Source: Alteribacillus iranensis
GTDB taxonomy: Bacteria > Bacillota > Bacilli > Bacillales > Marinococcaceae
NCBI RefSeq assembly: GCF_900113025.1
Contig: NZ_FONT01000004.1
Span: forward strand, 46,849 to 110,848
Direction of reading: 5' to 3'
DNA: 64,000 nucleotides
Shown here: positions 26,401 to 35,551 of the stretch, piece after piece
Layout: each line of letters begins with the position of its first letter
Position numbering within the stretch: position 1 is the first letter of the stretch
Made by a program: the position numbers and the translations under genes
Notes under the pieces: generated by a model
The model's database searches: none
What the model was told of the DNA's origin: nothing
The model's input: only the letters and a program-made list of their open reading frames with translations

Positions 26401-27030
26401 CTAATTCGCAAAAACATGATTACCAATTTCAAGATTAACCGTTCTTGTAAAAATCCACTCAGAAGTAGCGATCTCCGGGTTGTAATAATAATGAGAACCA
26501 CCAGATGGGTCCCATCCTTGCCATGCTTCTTTCACCGCTTTATAGGAAGTTGCATTAGGTTCTAAGTAATATTGCCCATCCCGGACGGCTGTGAAAGCAT
26601 TTTTCTGCTTAATGACCTCGTCCACACTTGCCGGGAATTCAGGAGACAACATCCTATTACGAATAACTGAAGCAACAGCAACCTGTCCTTCAAACGATTC
26701 TCCCCGAGCTTCTCCATGTACGGCTTGTGCTATTTTTCTTACATTTTCCATTTCATGCAGCGTATTTGGACCGCTTACTCCATCTGCTTCAAGTCCAAAA
26801 TCACTTTGAAATTGTTTTACGGCTTCCTCTGTAGCCGTTCCATAGTAACCCGTTGCATCCGTATGTAAATAACCCATTTGAATCAACGTATGTTGTAATT
26901 CCTCTACGGTCGGGCCGCGATCTTCTACCTTCAACATTCCTCCACTTGCCTCTGTCTGGTTCTCAAACCCTGTCAAAAGAAGACCAGTAAACAGAAAGAT
27001 AATTGCTAATTTTGATGTCATTTTTTCCAT
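26401..27030 (-). CDS. SleB/CwlJ-family cell wall hydrolase with peptidoglycan-binding domain
   Basis: About 209 residues: signal peptide (cleavage near TEASGG), a PG_binding_1 domain (VEELQHTLIQMGYLHTDATG to FQSDFGLEADGVSG), and a C-terminal Hydrolase_2 domain with the catalytic Glu in AVHGEARGESFEGQVAVASV. The length and domain order resemble B. subtilis YkvT more than SleB (about 300 residues). It likely cleaves cortex or vegetative peptidoglycan. ATG at 27030 is chosen because GGAGG precedes it. There is no ypeB neighbour, which argues against it being the germination SleB itself. Confidence 0.85.
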   Translation of the reverse strand: MEKMTSKLAIIFLFTGLLLTGFENQTEASGGMLKVEDRGPTVEELQHTLIQMGYLHTDATGYYGTATEEAVKQFQSDFGLEADGVSGPNTLHEMENVRKIAQAVHGEARGESFEGQVAVASVIRNRMLSPEFPASVDEVIKQKNAFTAVRDGQYYLEPNATSYKAVKEAWQGWDPSGGSHYYYNPEIATSEWIFTRTVNLEIGNHVFAN

Positions 27031-27211
27031 TCCACAAAACCTCCTCTCCTCTTCCTTCCCTCTTAAATTTATCATCTAAACCTCTAATTTTCTATTTTGC
27101 CGAAATTTCTGAGGATAGTACTATATGTTTTTTCTTCGTTTATAGATCTCAAGAAGGTGGAACTAATACAATGACACATCGTGAAGTTACACCTAAAGGA
27201 GGAAGAGAGAA

Positions 27212-28078
27212 ATGGATATTAGAAATAGACAAACCGATGGACAGCCTCCACAGACACAGGATAGACAGCCAGGCAGAGAGACAGAAATGAACCCGCTGCC
27301 GGTTCAGCCAGAGGATTACAAAGGAAACGATAAATTAAAAGGACGAGTTGCCCTTATTACTGGTGGAGACAGCGGTATCGGTCGCGCGGTAGCGATGATG
27401 TATGCAAAAGAAGGAGCTCATGTGGCGATTGCTTATTTAGAAGAAGATGAAGATGCGAAGAAAACGAAAGAAATCGTGGAGTCCGAAGGGGTATCATGCT
27501 TACTTCTCTCCGGCGATTTGAAAAAAGAAGCATTTTGCAAAGAAATTGTAAAAAAGACAATGGATAAATTTGGCAAATTAGATATTGTCGTGAACAATGC
27601 AGCTATCCAATACGTTGTGGACGATATATCTGAGATTTCAGCGGAGCAACTGGAGGAAACCTTTCAAACGAACTTCTATTCTTATTTTCACGTCACAAAA
27701 GCAGCCATTCCTCACTTAAAGGAAGGCAGTTCTATTATTAACACAGCGTCTATCAATGCATACCAAGGGAATCCGAGCTTAATTGATTATTCAGCGACCA
27801 AGGGTGCTATCGTCGCATTTACACGCAGCTTAACAGAACCGCTTGCTGAAAAAGGAATCCGTATTAATATGGTAGCTCCTGGTCCCGTGTGGACACCGCT
27901 CATCCCAGCTTCCTTCCCGGCGGAAGGAGTCGAACAATTTGGTACGGACACACCGCTCGGCCGTCCTGGTCAACCTGTCGAACATGCAGGAGCGTATGTC
28001 TTCCTCGCTTCCGATGAATCATCTTATATGACAGGACAAGCGATTCATATTAACGGCGGGAAATTCACTTCATCATAG
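27212..28078 (+). CDS. SDR-family oxidoreductase (YhdF/YdaD-like)
   Basis: NAD(P)-dependent short-chain dehydrogenase, 288 residues. It shows the Rossmann TGGDSGIGRAVA, the NNAA motif (IVVNNAAIQ), the catalytic Ser/Tyr/Lys set (NTASINAY, then YSATKGA) and the C-terminal IHINGG. The hydrophilic N-terminal extension of about 40 residues is characteristic of the Bacillus general-stress SDRs YhdF, YhxD and YdaD. The substrate is unknown. ATG at 27212 with AAAGGAGG 9 nt upstream. I found no sigma-B promoter. Confidence 0.88.
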   Translation: MDIRNRQTDGQPPQTQDRQPGRETEMNPLPVQPEDYKGNDKLKGRVALITGGDSGIGRAVAMMYAKEGAHVAIAYLEEDEDAKKTKEIVESEGVSCLLLSGDLKKEAFCKEIVKKTMDKFGKLDIVVNNAAIQYVVDDISEISAEQLEETFQTNFYSYFHVTKAAIPHLKEGSSIINTASINAYQGNPSLIDYSATKGAIVAFTRSLTEPLAEKGIRINMVAPGPVWTPLIPASFPAEGVEQFGTDTPLGRPGQPVEHAGAYVFLASDESSYMTGQAIHINGGKFTSS

Positions 28079-28103
28079 ACTGCTCCCGTTATCCGCACCT
28101 TAC

Positions 28104-28143
28104 AGAAGACTGCCCCTTGCAGTGGGACGGTCTTCTTTGTTTT
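28104..28143 (+). terminator. Terminator after the SDR gene
   Basis: AGAAGACTGCCCC and a GGGACGGTCTTCT arm form an imperfect stem followed by TTGTTTT. Confidence 0.65.
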
Positions 28144-28172
28144 GTCGGCGACACGCAGAGAGGTTACGTAAA

Positions 28173-29063
28173 TTATTTCGTCTCCATTGGCAAGGATGGA
28201 TCGCTTGCCCATTCTGTCAACGAACCATCATAGACAGACACATGGTGCTGTCCGAGCTTGTTTAACAAAGTGGCATTCCAAGTTGCAGCAATCGCGCTCC
28301 CACAATAGACAATGACTTTTTTGTTTGGATCCAGGGCTCCACTTTCTTCAAAGTTTTTTCGCAATTGCTCCTCGTTATATAACTCTCTCGTGATTGGATC
28401 AGAATGTGATCCAAAAAACACGTTCACACTATTGGGGATATGCCCCAGCCTCCCATACGTGTTGACTTCTCCGTGAAAATGCTCTTCCGTTAAGCTATCA
28501 ATAATTACAGTATTTTCATCATCAATCGCTTTCAATACGTCTTCTTTTGTGGAGAACAATGTTGATTCTCTCTCCCCGATGAAATTTCCTTTTGGATAAG
28601 AGCCTGGTTCTGCCGTAACAGGGCGCCCTTCCTCTACCCACTTGGGGAAGCCGCCATCAAGAACAGCCACATTATTAAATCCTTCATATCGCAGTTGCCA
28701 CGCCAATCGAGTAGCCCAATGGGAGGCGACCACCGGTGCACCCACAACGGCTTCCCGATCATATATGACAACGTACGTCCCTTCCCCAACTCCAAAATCG
28801 CTCATTTTCTTTACAAATTCTTCACGAGAAGGCAGTGTAAAAGCAAATTCCGATTGGGGATCAGATAACTCTTCGTATAAGTCAGCGAAAACGGCGCCAG
28901 GAATGTGCTCCTTGTCATAGGCCTCTTTTCCTGACCATAACTCATAGTATCCGTCTTTTTCAGGGTGTTTTAAATAAGTGGTCGCATCCAATACTCTTAC
29001 ATGCGGATCATCCAGATGATTGTCCAGCCATTCTGTTGATACAATGTACGGTATCTCCCTCAT
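28173..29063 (-). CDS. Two-domain sulfurtransferase (rhodanese)
   Basis: 296 residues with two rhodanese domains, as in thiosulfate or 3-mercaptopyruvate sulfurtransferases. The N-terminal domain is inactive but conserved (RVLDATTYLKHPEKDG, KEHIPGAVF). The C-terminal domain has the active Cys in the loop VIVYCGSAIAATWN (about residue 242). The six-residue loop CGSAIA resembles neither the classic rhodanese CRKGVT nor the MST CGSGVT exactly, so the donor is undecided. ATG at 29063 after AAGGGGGG. Confidence 0.85.
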   Translation of the reverse strand: MREIPYIVSTEWLDNHLDDPHVRVLDATTYLKHPEKDGYYELWSGKEAYDKEHIPGAVFADLYEELSDPQSEFAFTLPSREEFVKKMSDFGVGEGTYVVIYDREAVVGAPVVASHWATRLAWQLRYEGFNNVAVLDGGFPKWVEEGRPVTAEPGSYPKGNFIGERESTLFSTKEDVLKAIDDENTVIIDSLTEEHFHGEVNTYGRLGHIPNSVNVFFGSHSDPITRELYNEEQLRKNFEESGALDPNKKVIVYCGSAIAATWNATLLNKLGQHHVSVYDGSLTEWASDPSLPMETK

Positions 29064-29236
29064 TTTTTATCCCCCCTTACATAATCATTACTTACGTGTA
29101 TCACCATCATATCATTGAATTTTTGGAAAACCCAAGGCCGTGCCATATTATAAAATTTCTCTTAAATTGACTTACAAAGATCGCGGACGTTACTATAGTT
29201 GGAAGCGACCAATGATGAAGTTAGGGAGATGAAGAT

Positions 29237-30088
29237 ATGAATTTCCACCAGCATCCAATTACCTATGTAAGTGATGTGACGTTAAAGATAGAAGACTTGA
29301 ATCGCGCTGTGGCTTTTTACACGGAAGTGGTTGGCTTAAAAGTCCACCATCAAACAGATAAAACAGCTGCCTTAACGGCAGATGGCTCTTCCGTATTAGT
29401 CACTCTAGAACAGCCAGACCATGTTGTGCCAAAAGAAAAAAACAGAACGGGCTTATATCATTTCGCCTTGCTCGTACCGAAAAGGTCTGATTTGACTGAA
29501 GTTGTCCAGCATTTTGTCAACAAGGAAGTTTCTTTTCTTGCGGAGGATCACTTGGTAAGTGAGGCTCTTTATATATGGGACCCAGATGGGAATGGAATCG
29601 AAATCTACGCAGACCGCGACCCTTCTCAATGGGATTGGAAAAATGGAGAAGTAGCTATGACCAGCGATCCCATAAAAACGACAGATCTCCTGCCTAAGGG
29701 AGAGCCGAAGCCGTGGAAAGGTCTTCCTGCCGGCACTATCATGGGACATATCCACTTGCATGTCGCCCGTATAGAAGCCGCGGAGAGGTTTTACACAAAA
29801 GGGCTAGGTTTTGAATTGGTAAACCGCCACAACGAACAGACCATTTTCGTGTCAGACGGGAAGTACCATCACCATGTAGCTTTGAATACGTGGCAAGGAA
29901 TTGGTGCTCATGCTTCATCACCAGAAAGCGTGGGACTCCAATCATTTTCAGTGGTGTTTCCGGATGAAGAAACAAGAGATAAAAGACTGGTACAGTTAGA
30001 AGATGTAGGAGCATCTGTGAAAGAGGAAAATGGGGAATATGTAACCGAAGACCCTTCCGGCAATCAGATTATATTGCGACACGAATAA
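29237..30088 (+). CDS. VOC-family dioxygenase, CatE (YfiE)-like
   Basis: Extradiol-type ring-cleavage or related metalloenzyme, 283 residues, with two vicinal-oxygen-chelate modules. Metal ligands are expected at His in PITYVSDVTLKIEDL (module 1 start) and in IMGHIHLHVARI (module 2), with Glu in NGIEIYADRD. The size and segment DPDGNGIEIYADRDPSQWDW match Bacillus CatE, a catechol 2,3-dioxygenase induced by catechol or thiol stress. No CatR/YodB regulator is linked here. ATG at 29237 after GGGAG. Confidence 0.8.
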   Translation: MNFHQHPITYVSDVTLKIEDLNRAVAFYTEVVGLKVHHQTDKTAALTADGSSVLVTLEQPDHVVPKEKNRTGLYHFALLVPKRSDLTEVVQHFVNKEVSFLAEDHLVSEALYIWDPDGNGIEIYADRDPSQWDWKNGEVAMTSDPIKTTDLLPKGEPKPWKGLPAGTIMGHIHLHVARIEAAERFYTKGLGFELVNRHNEQTIFVSDGKYHHHVALNTWQGIGAHASSPESVGLQSFSVVFPDEETRDKRLVQLEDVGASVKEENGEYVTEDPSGNQIILRHE

Positions 30089-30108
30089 ATGGAGGAAAAT
30101 GATAAATG

Positions 30109-30152
30109 AAACGGCCTTTTCTCGATAGGAAGAGAAAAGGCCGTTTTCCTTT
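30109..30152. terminator. Terminator after the CatE-like gene
   Basis: AACGGCCTTTTCTC and GAGAAAAGGCCGTT form a perfect stem followed by TTCCTTTT. Confidence 0.85.
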
Positions 30153-30162
30153 TAACAATTTT

Positions 30163-30262
30163 TTAAAAATCTTCCGCGGATACATTTTCACGCTCTTTAC
30201 CTATCACTAGACCTAGTTCTGCTTCAAGCCCAGCTAAGTAGGAGTAATCCGAATTCCTGTCA
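30163..30262 (-). pseudogene. Fragment of an FAH-family hydrolase gene
   Basis: Minus-strand translation gives LEAELGLVIGKERENVS, ending in a stop, which matches AEAELGLVIGKECKNVS in the intact FAH gene at 36680-37543. DNA identity over about 50 bases is roughly 85 percent by eye. Only an internal piece remains, with no start and no catalytic remainder. It lies downstream of the MBL-fold gene and points to loss of a second FAH copy. The rest of the gap 30263-30327 holds nothing I recognise. Confidence 0.7.
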
Positions 30263-30327
30263 AGGACCTCTAGTGGTGGTTCTAAAACGTGGTTCTATCT
30301 TATGAGTGTTGCCTTTTGTATGTATGG

Positions 30328-31491
30328 TTACTTGTAATTATTATTAACTTGTTTTGAGACAACTTCTACCTGGTCCCCAGCAACTGGTGCGATTGCTCTT
30401 TGATTATCTCTTTCCATCTGCCTGACAAGGGAGCGGCTAATTTTTCTGTTTGCATGAACGACGCAGGTGAGAGAAGGTTGCAGGTGCTCGACCACAGAGA
30501 GCGTTTCTTCATAAAATGGGTGCACCGGATAAAATGGAAGAAATAAGATCCTTCTTGTTAACTGAGCATCATACATTCTTTTCATTTCAACGAATTCTTT
30601 CTCTGTTGCAGCGATGATTGGTGTGTCTTCCCACTGGCTGACATGCCGTTTCCATAATAATTCTCCTACATTTTGCACTTCTTTCTTCCACCACTCTCCC
30701 TCATTCAGGTACTGACTCATCGCTTCTTTATATGCTGGAGATAAATAAATGTCCCTGCCGGCAAACACGGATTTTTTTTCTAATTCCACCAACATAGAGA
30801 GCCCTTTTCCGTGAGGTTGTGTGATAATTCCTAGTTTCCTACCGGTTGTTAATGCATCCATTCCTAGTTTCACAAACAAGAAAGGGTCTCTTAATCGCCT
30901 TCCATAAGCTCCGTCCATTACTGCGACATCCACGCATTCGGCCTGCGGGTAATCAAATGTTAACTGCGGGGAAGCCACTTGGTAATCTCCTGAGAAAAAG
31001 ACGGTCCGATTCACCGCAGAAAACATAAACCATAGGGACCCTAATGTATGTCCTGCTCTTCCGTATTGAAAGGATAGGTTCAAATGGGGTAAATCATGCC
31101 AAGTAGAGTGGCTATTCATCGGAAGTTCAACCCATTCTACTTTCTTATCATATTCTGTAATAGAATGAGATAATTCCTTTTTTAACGTATTCTCCCACTC
31201 GAGCCAGAAGGACGGCACCAGACATTTCGTGGGAGACGATGTATAAATCAATCCTTGAAATCCGTGCTCTATAAGGTAAGGGATGGCACCGCAATGATCG
31301 ATATGGCAGTGTGTAAGAAAAACAGCATCGATGTCGGCTGCGATCTCCTTAAGGTCGAGTGGATATTGGTAGAATTCCGTATCTGCCTCTTTGTTGATTC
31401 CGCAGTCAATTAAAATACGTGCCTGATCCGTCTCTAATAAAAAGCAGGAGCGGTTACTTTCTCCCGCTCCGCCAAGAAATTTTATCTTCAT
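30328..31491 (-). CDS. MBL-fold metallohydrolase, RNase J/CPSF-like N-terminal domain
   Basis: 387 residues. The N-terminal metallo-beta-lactamase domain has the metal site THCHIDHCG (about residues 59-67), the following His in AGHTLGSLWF and the Asp in FFSGDYQVA. The order resembles the MBL/beta-CASP exonuclease or CPSF group, but the middle insert lacks the clear beta-CASP motifs I would expect. It could be a nucleic-acid hydrolase or a general phosphodiesterase. The ATG at 31491 has only a weak AGGA nearby. No operon partner on the same strand is close enough to inform function. Confidence 0.65.
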   Translation of the reverse strand: MKIKFLGGAGESNRSCFLLETDQARILIDCGINKEADTEFYQYPLDLKEIAADIDAVFLTHCHIDHCGAIPYLIEHGFQGLIYTSSPTKCLVPSFWLEWENTLKKELSHSITEYDKKVEWVELPMNSHSTWHDLPHLNLSFQYGRAGHTLGSLWFMFSAVNRTVFFSGDYQVASPQLTFDYPQAECVDVAVMDGAYGRRLRDPFLFVKLGMDALTTGRKLGIITQPHGKGLSMLVELEKKSVFAGRDIYLSPAYKEAMSQYLNEGEWWKKEVQNVGELLWKRHVSQWEDTPIIAATEKEFVEMKRMYDAQLTRRILFLPFYPVHPFYEETLSVVEHLQPSLTCVVHANRKISRSLVRQMERDNQRAIAPVAGDQVEVVSKQVNNNYK

Positions 31492-31590
31492 TCCTCAATA
31501 AGCAGAGATCTCCCGCTACATTTCAGCGAGAAAAATCGCTCGTCCACCTCCTTTTCTTGAAAAACGTTACCTTATGAAATGATCAATTGG

Positions 31591-33255
31591 TCATGAAGAG
31601 TGTTTTGCTTTCCAACGGTTTTGCATGTGTTCAACAAATACGAGCATCATGGTTGTTAATACAACAGCTACTAATGCCATCGCCATTCCGAGCGACGTGG
31701 ACCCTTGTTCAAATTCTGAATAGATAAAGGTCGCCGTCGTATGCATATTCGGGGGCCGGAGAATTAACGAGCCAACGAGCTCTCTCATCGATATAATAAA
31801 AGTCATCATCCATCCCGCTAAAACTCCTGGAAGGATAAGCGGAAGCAAAATCGTTCGGAACTGATAAAAACGTCCGGCACCACTAACTTGAGCCGCATGC
31901 AATAAAGAATGACTCATCTGGCCGTAAATGGCTTTAATATTCTGTACGGTAAAGGGCAAATATAAAATGACGTACGCTAAAACGAGCATTCCCCATGTAT
32001 TGTAAATCGGGATCGGCATCCAGTTCGCATTCCATAATAAAATTAGTCCGATAATAAAAACGATCGCAGGCAATGTATTCGGAGCAAGACTTAAGAAATC
32101 AATCGCTTTTGTTAAAATTGCTTTTTGTCTGGTTACCGTAATGGAGATCCACACACCGATACAGACACTGACCGTTGCCGCGATCCCCGCAAGCCCCAAA
32201 CTATTTAATAGTGCCTCTCTTCCTCCGCTGTCTGTAAATAATTCGATCATGTGAGCGAAAGTAAAATTATGTAAGGCAAGTCCATCTCCTTGCACATCGA
32301 GAAAAGCGGTGGACACAACAGATAAGTACGGGACTCCGATCGCGAGCCCGAAGACAAGGAGAACATACACCCATGCCAACACTTTGGCCTTTCCTAACCG
32401 GTAAATACTGACTGACTGTCCTTTACCAGTGACCACCGTGTCGTTACGCCGAGCAGCCATCCACTGCTGTAAGAACCAAACCAGCATGCTTGCACTAATC
32501 AGCATGGTAGACAAAATGGCCGCTGTCCCATAATCAATGGGCCAAATGGTTGCATGCCGGTGGATTTCTGAAGTTAATACATAGTACCCAATCCGGTTTC
32601 CTAGTGTGACAGGCGTTCCAAATTCACCGATCGTTTTGACGAAGACAAGCAGCGCTCCCATACTGAAGCCGGATGCGAATAAAGGCACAATGATACGTCA
32701 CATGCGATAGAAAAATTTACCGCCGTGGACGCTTCCGGCCTCTTCCAGACGGCCTCCAATGTTCGACAATGTATTGCGCATAATAATGTAGATAAACGGA
32801 AACAGATGAAGGCTCATGACGAGCACCATTCCATAATATGTAAAAAATAGAGGGGTGACCGATGACATAAACGGCAGCAATTGTTCAATATAACCGTTCG
32901 GCTGCATAGCCAAAATCCAGCCCATTGACCCGATATACGGCGGTGTCATGAAAGGCACCATAATAAGAACATCAAGCCAACGATGTCTTTTCAGATCGGT
33001 CCGAGCCATCAAAAAAGCAAGAGGAGCCGCCAATAAGGATGCTCCAATGACAACTCCTCCTCCCAATAGTAATGAATTCCATAATACTTCCCGGTAATAC
33101 GGTTCCCCCAGAACAGCCAGAGGAGCCAGCCCTTCAAAGGAGCCCTCCGGCATAAACGCTCGTAACAAGACAAGTGTGATCGGAAGCAGCACCAGGAGAC
33201 CCAGGGCCAAAAAAGCCCCATACTTATTCAACGTTTGCAAAGAAAAATATTTCAT
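31591..33255 (-). pseudogene. Fe(III)/phosphonate-type ABC permease interrupted by an in-frame TGA
   Basis: Two frames join without a shift: 33255-32698 (185 codons, ending FFYRM then TGA) and 32697-31591 (RIIVPLFASGFSMGALLVF onward). Together they make a roughly 554-residue FbpB-type permease with two BPD_transp_1 domains and about 12 helices, the usual single-chain size. The TGA falls in the cytoplasmic loop (EAGSVHGG) that docks with the ATPase. A GTG four codons after the stop has no ribosome site. Thus it is a nonsense-mutated permease, a readthrough case or a base-call error. It starts just after the binding-protein stop. Confidence 0.8.
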
Positions 33256-33257
33256 TG

Positions 33258-34322
33258 TTACCGCATCATTTCTGTGAACTCAGAAAGAATATCTTCTCCA
33301 TTTTCAAAGAGATACTCCCACTCAAAATCCAATTCTGCAATTTCATCATACGCCGCCCGGTCTTCATGTGGAGGGATGTCTTCTCTTGCTGGCAGCAGGT
33401 AATGATCAGCGACAATGCCCTGCCCTTCATCGGATAGAATAAAATCAATATATTTTTCCGCTTCTTCTACATTTTCCGCTGATTCCAGGATAAATGCAGG
33501 GCGAGGTGTAATCGTCGTTCCTGATTCAGGGAAAACAATATCTAACGGCTCTCCACCTTCAATGTTGTTGTAGACCATGTAGTCCACTCCAGCCATCACC
33601 ACACCGTTCGCTCCATTAATAACAGACGTTAAAGCAGGATTGTTGGACCCTTCCATCGATAACCCGTTGTCGCGGAGTTCTTCGAAAAAGGCCCATCCTT
33701 CTTCTTCCCCTTCCTGGGCGATATAAGCAGCTACGAAATCGCGTGCTGTCCCGGACTCCGATGGACTTGGGATCGCGATTTGGTCTTGATACGCTTCATG
33801 TGTTAAATCTTCCCATTCCCGAGGAGGTTCTTCAATGAGATCGGTATTATAGCTTAGACCTAAAGCTGCTGCGGAAAATCCGTAGAAATGATAGTCCTCA
33901 TCATACCAGCCATCATGAAGCTGATCGGCGTATTCTGATTCATACGGACGAATGAGCCCATTTTCCATATAGTCGACTGCCGGCTGAAGGGAAGCAAGAA
34001 CGACCACATCAGCAACGGGGTTGGACTGCTCTGCTTCAAGACGTCCCAGCACATCTCCAGTAGTAGATTGAAATAATTCTACCTCCACTCCGGATTGCTC
34101 CTCAAATTGTTCAGCAAGTTCTTCCGCCATTCCCCCTGGACCCGATGAATAAATCACTAATTCACCAGATTCTGTCCCTCCCCCGGAGGAAGCTTCCGTT
34201 GTCGTTTCCTGAGTATTACCTTCCGTGCTCTCTTTGGGCTGATCTGCCTCACCGGATGTAGAACAACCTCCGATGAACAAGGCTGAAGCAGTAAATAATG
34301 CAGCAAATCTAAGCCGTTTCAT
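33258..34322 (-). CDS. Substrate-binding lipoprotein of an FbpA-type ABC transporter
   Basis: About 354 residues: lipobox FIGGC, an acidic low-complexity linker (about residues 25-50), then the two-lobed binding protein fold starting at ELVIYSSGPGGMAEELAEQF. The segment pattern, and the pairing with a single double-length permease and a PotA/FbpC-type ATPase, fits the group importing Fe(III) or 2-aminoethylphosphonate. I could not find a decisive set of iron-binding tyrosines. ATG at 34322 after GAGGAG; it overlaps the end of the ATPase gene by 14 nt. Confidence 0.75.
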   Translation of the reverse strand: MKRLRFAALFTASALFIGGCSTSGEADQPKESTEGNTQETTTEASSGGGTESGELVIYSSGPGGMAEELAEQFEEQSGVEVELFQSTTGDVLGRLEAEQSNPVADVVVLASLQPAVDYMENGLIRPYESEYADQLHDGWYDEDYHFYGFSAAALGLSYNTDLIEEPPREWEDLTHEAYQDQIAIPSPSESGTARDFVAAYIAQEGEEEGWAFFEELRDNGLSMEGSNNPALTSVINGANGVVMAGVDYMVYNNIEGGEPLDIVFPESGTTITPRPAFILESAENVEEAEKYIDFILSDEGQGIVADHYLLPAREDIPPHEDRAAYDEIAELDFEWEYLFENGEDILSEFTEMMR

Positions 34323-35397
34323 GATAAGTACTCCTCTCTTTTTCTGAAAGTATGTGTATGTTGCCAGTATCCAAACTACAATACACATCCTCCCCAATGG
34401 TATGTTTTGTACCGCTGTATGCCATTAAGGTATAGTCACTGTTTTTCAGTTGAATGTTAAGTTCATATCTCTCGCCGAGAAAACTAACTGCTTGTACGAC
34501 ACCTAAAAGACGATGTGGACCGCTGTTATTATATACTGCTACTTGTTCGGGGCGGATTATTGCTTGAAAACTGGTATCAGCGTCTACTTCTTTCTCCTCA
34601 ACCCCGTCCCAAGGTCCAACGTATTGGTTTTCTACAATCATTTCTTTTTTTCGGAAAGCAACCGGAATCAAACTTCCATGCCCGATAAAAGAAGCCACAT
34701 TTTCATCGACCGGCTTTCGGTAAATCTCTTCTGGGGCACCCGTTTGTAAGATTTCTCCGCTTTTCAGCACAACGATCCGATCGGACAATGACATCGCCTC
34801 ATGCTGATCATGGGTCACATATACAGCGGTTAAGCCATGCTTTTTCACCAGCTTTTGAAGAAGAATCCTCATCTCAACCCTCAACGCCGCATCCAATGCG
34901 CTAAGTGGTTCATCAAGCAGAATGAGCTTAGGATTAGCAGCCACTGCTCTTGCAAATGCGACACGTTGTTGTTGTCCCCCTGAGAGTTGATGAGGATAGC
35001 GGGAAGCGTGCTTTTCCAATTGGACATCACCCAACGCTTGTGTTACTCTCTCTCCTAATCCTTTCCTTATGCCCCGGGCTCTTAAGCCGTATGCCACATT
35101 TTCAAATACAGTCATATGGGGCCACAATGCAAAATCTTGAAATACCATTCCAATTTGCCTCTTTTGCGGCGAAACATTTCTTTTTTCCTCAGCTGAAAAA
35201 ATGATCGAATCATCAAACCGAATGTTGCCTTCATCCGCCTCTTCCAATCCTGCCAGAATGCGAAGCAACGTCGTTTTTCCGCATCCAGAAGGGCCTAGTA
35301 ATGTCACAAACTCTCCACTTTTCACTTGAAGGTGAATATCACGTAATGCCTGCAGGGATCCAAAGTTTTTCTTTATACCGGAAAGGCTTATATTCAT
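34309..35397 (-). CDS. ABC transporter ATP-binding protein (FbpC/PotA type)
   Basis: 362-residue ATPase with Walker A GPSGCGKTT, signature LSGGQQQR, Walker B LILLDEPLSALD, H-loop THD, and a C-terminal TOBE-like regulatory domain from about residue 240. First gene of the minus-strand operon ATPase, binding protein, permease, and divergent from a LysR regulator, which probably controls it. The substrate is Fe(III) or an organophosphonate by family, not proven. If the permease is truly broken, this ATPase has no complete partner. Confidence 0.85.
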   Translation of the reverse strand: MNISLSGIKKNFGSLQALRDIHLQVKSGEFVTLLGPSGCGKTTLLRILAGLEEADEGNIRFDDSIIFSAEEKRNVSPQKRQIGMVFQDFALWPHMTVFENVAYGLRARGIRKGLGERVTQALGDVQLEKHASRYPHQLSGGQQQRVAFARAVAANPKLILLDEPLSALDAALRVEMRILLQKLVKKHGLTAVYVTHDQHEAMSLSDRIVVLKSGEILQTGAPEEIYRKPVDENVASFIGHGSLIPVAFRKKEMIVENQYVGPWDGVEEKEVDADTSFQAIIRPEQVAVYNNSGPHRLLGVVQAVSFLGERYELNIQLKNSDYTLMAYSGTKHTIGEDVYCSLDTGNIHILSEKERSTYHETA

Positions 35398-35463
35398 TTC
35401 CCGCTCCTTTCTTTACTCTCTTTCATTTCTAATTCAAGCTTAGCAGGAAAACTTTAAGCCCCC

Positions 35464-35511
35464 ATTAACAAATGGTTAATATTCCTTCAATTTTATTAAT
35501 GTATAATTGAA
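35464..35511. promoter_or_regulatory. LysR operator region between the ABC operon and its regulator
   Basis: ATTAACAAATGGTTAAT (35464-35480) is a perfect-arm palindrome with T-N11-A character. A second inverted repeat pairs CTTCAATT (35484-35491) with AATTGAAG (35504-35511) and covers TATAAT (35502-35507), the likely -10 of the lysR gene. This fits LysR autorepression plus activation of the divergent operon. Confidence 0.55.
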
Positions 35512-35551
35512 GTAATGATAGATTTTATCTATAGAGGAAGGGAATCAGGAT

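Noticed and set aside
30103-30230. Short frame opening at an ATG after GGAGG near 30090
   Set aside because: It consists of the terminator stem of the CatE-like gene and then the FAH fragment read antisense.
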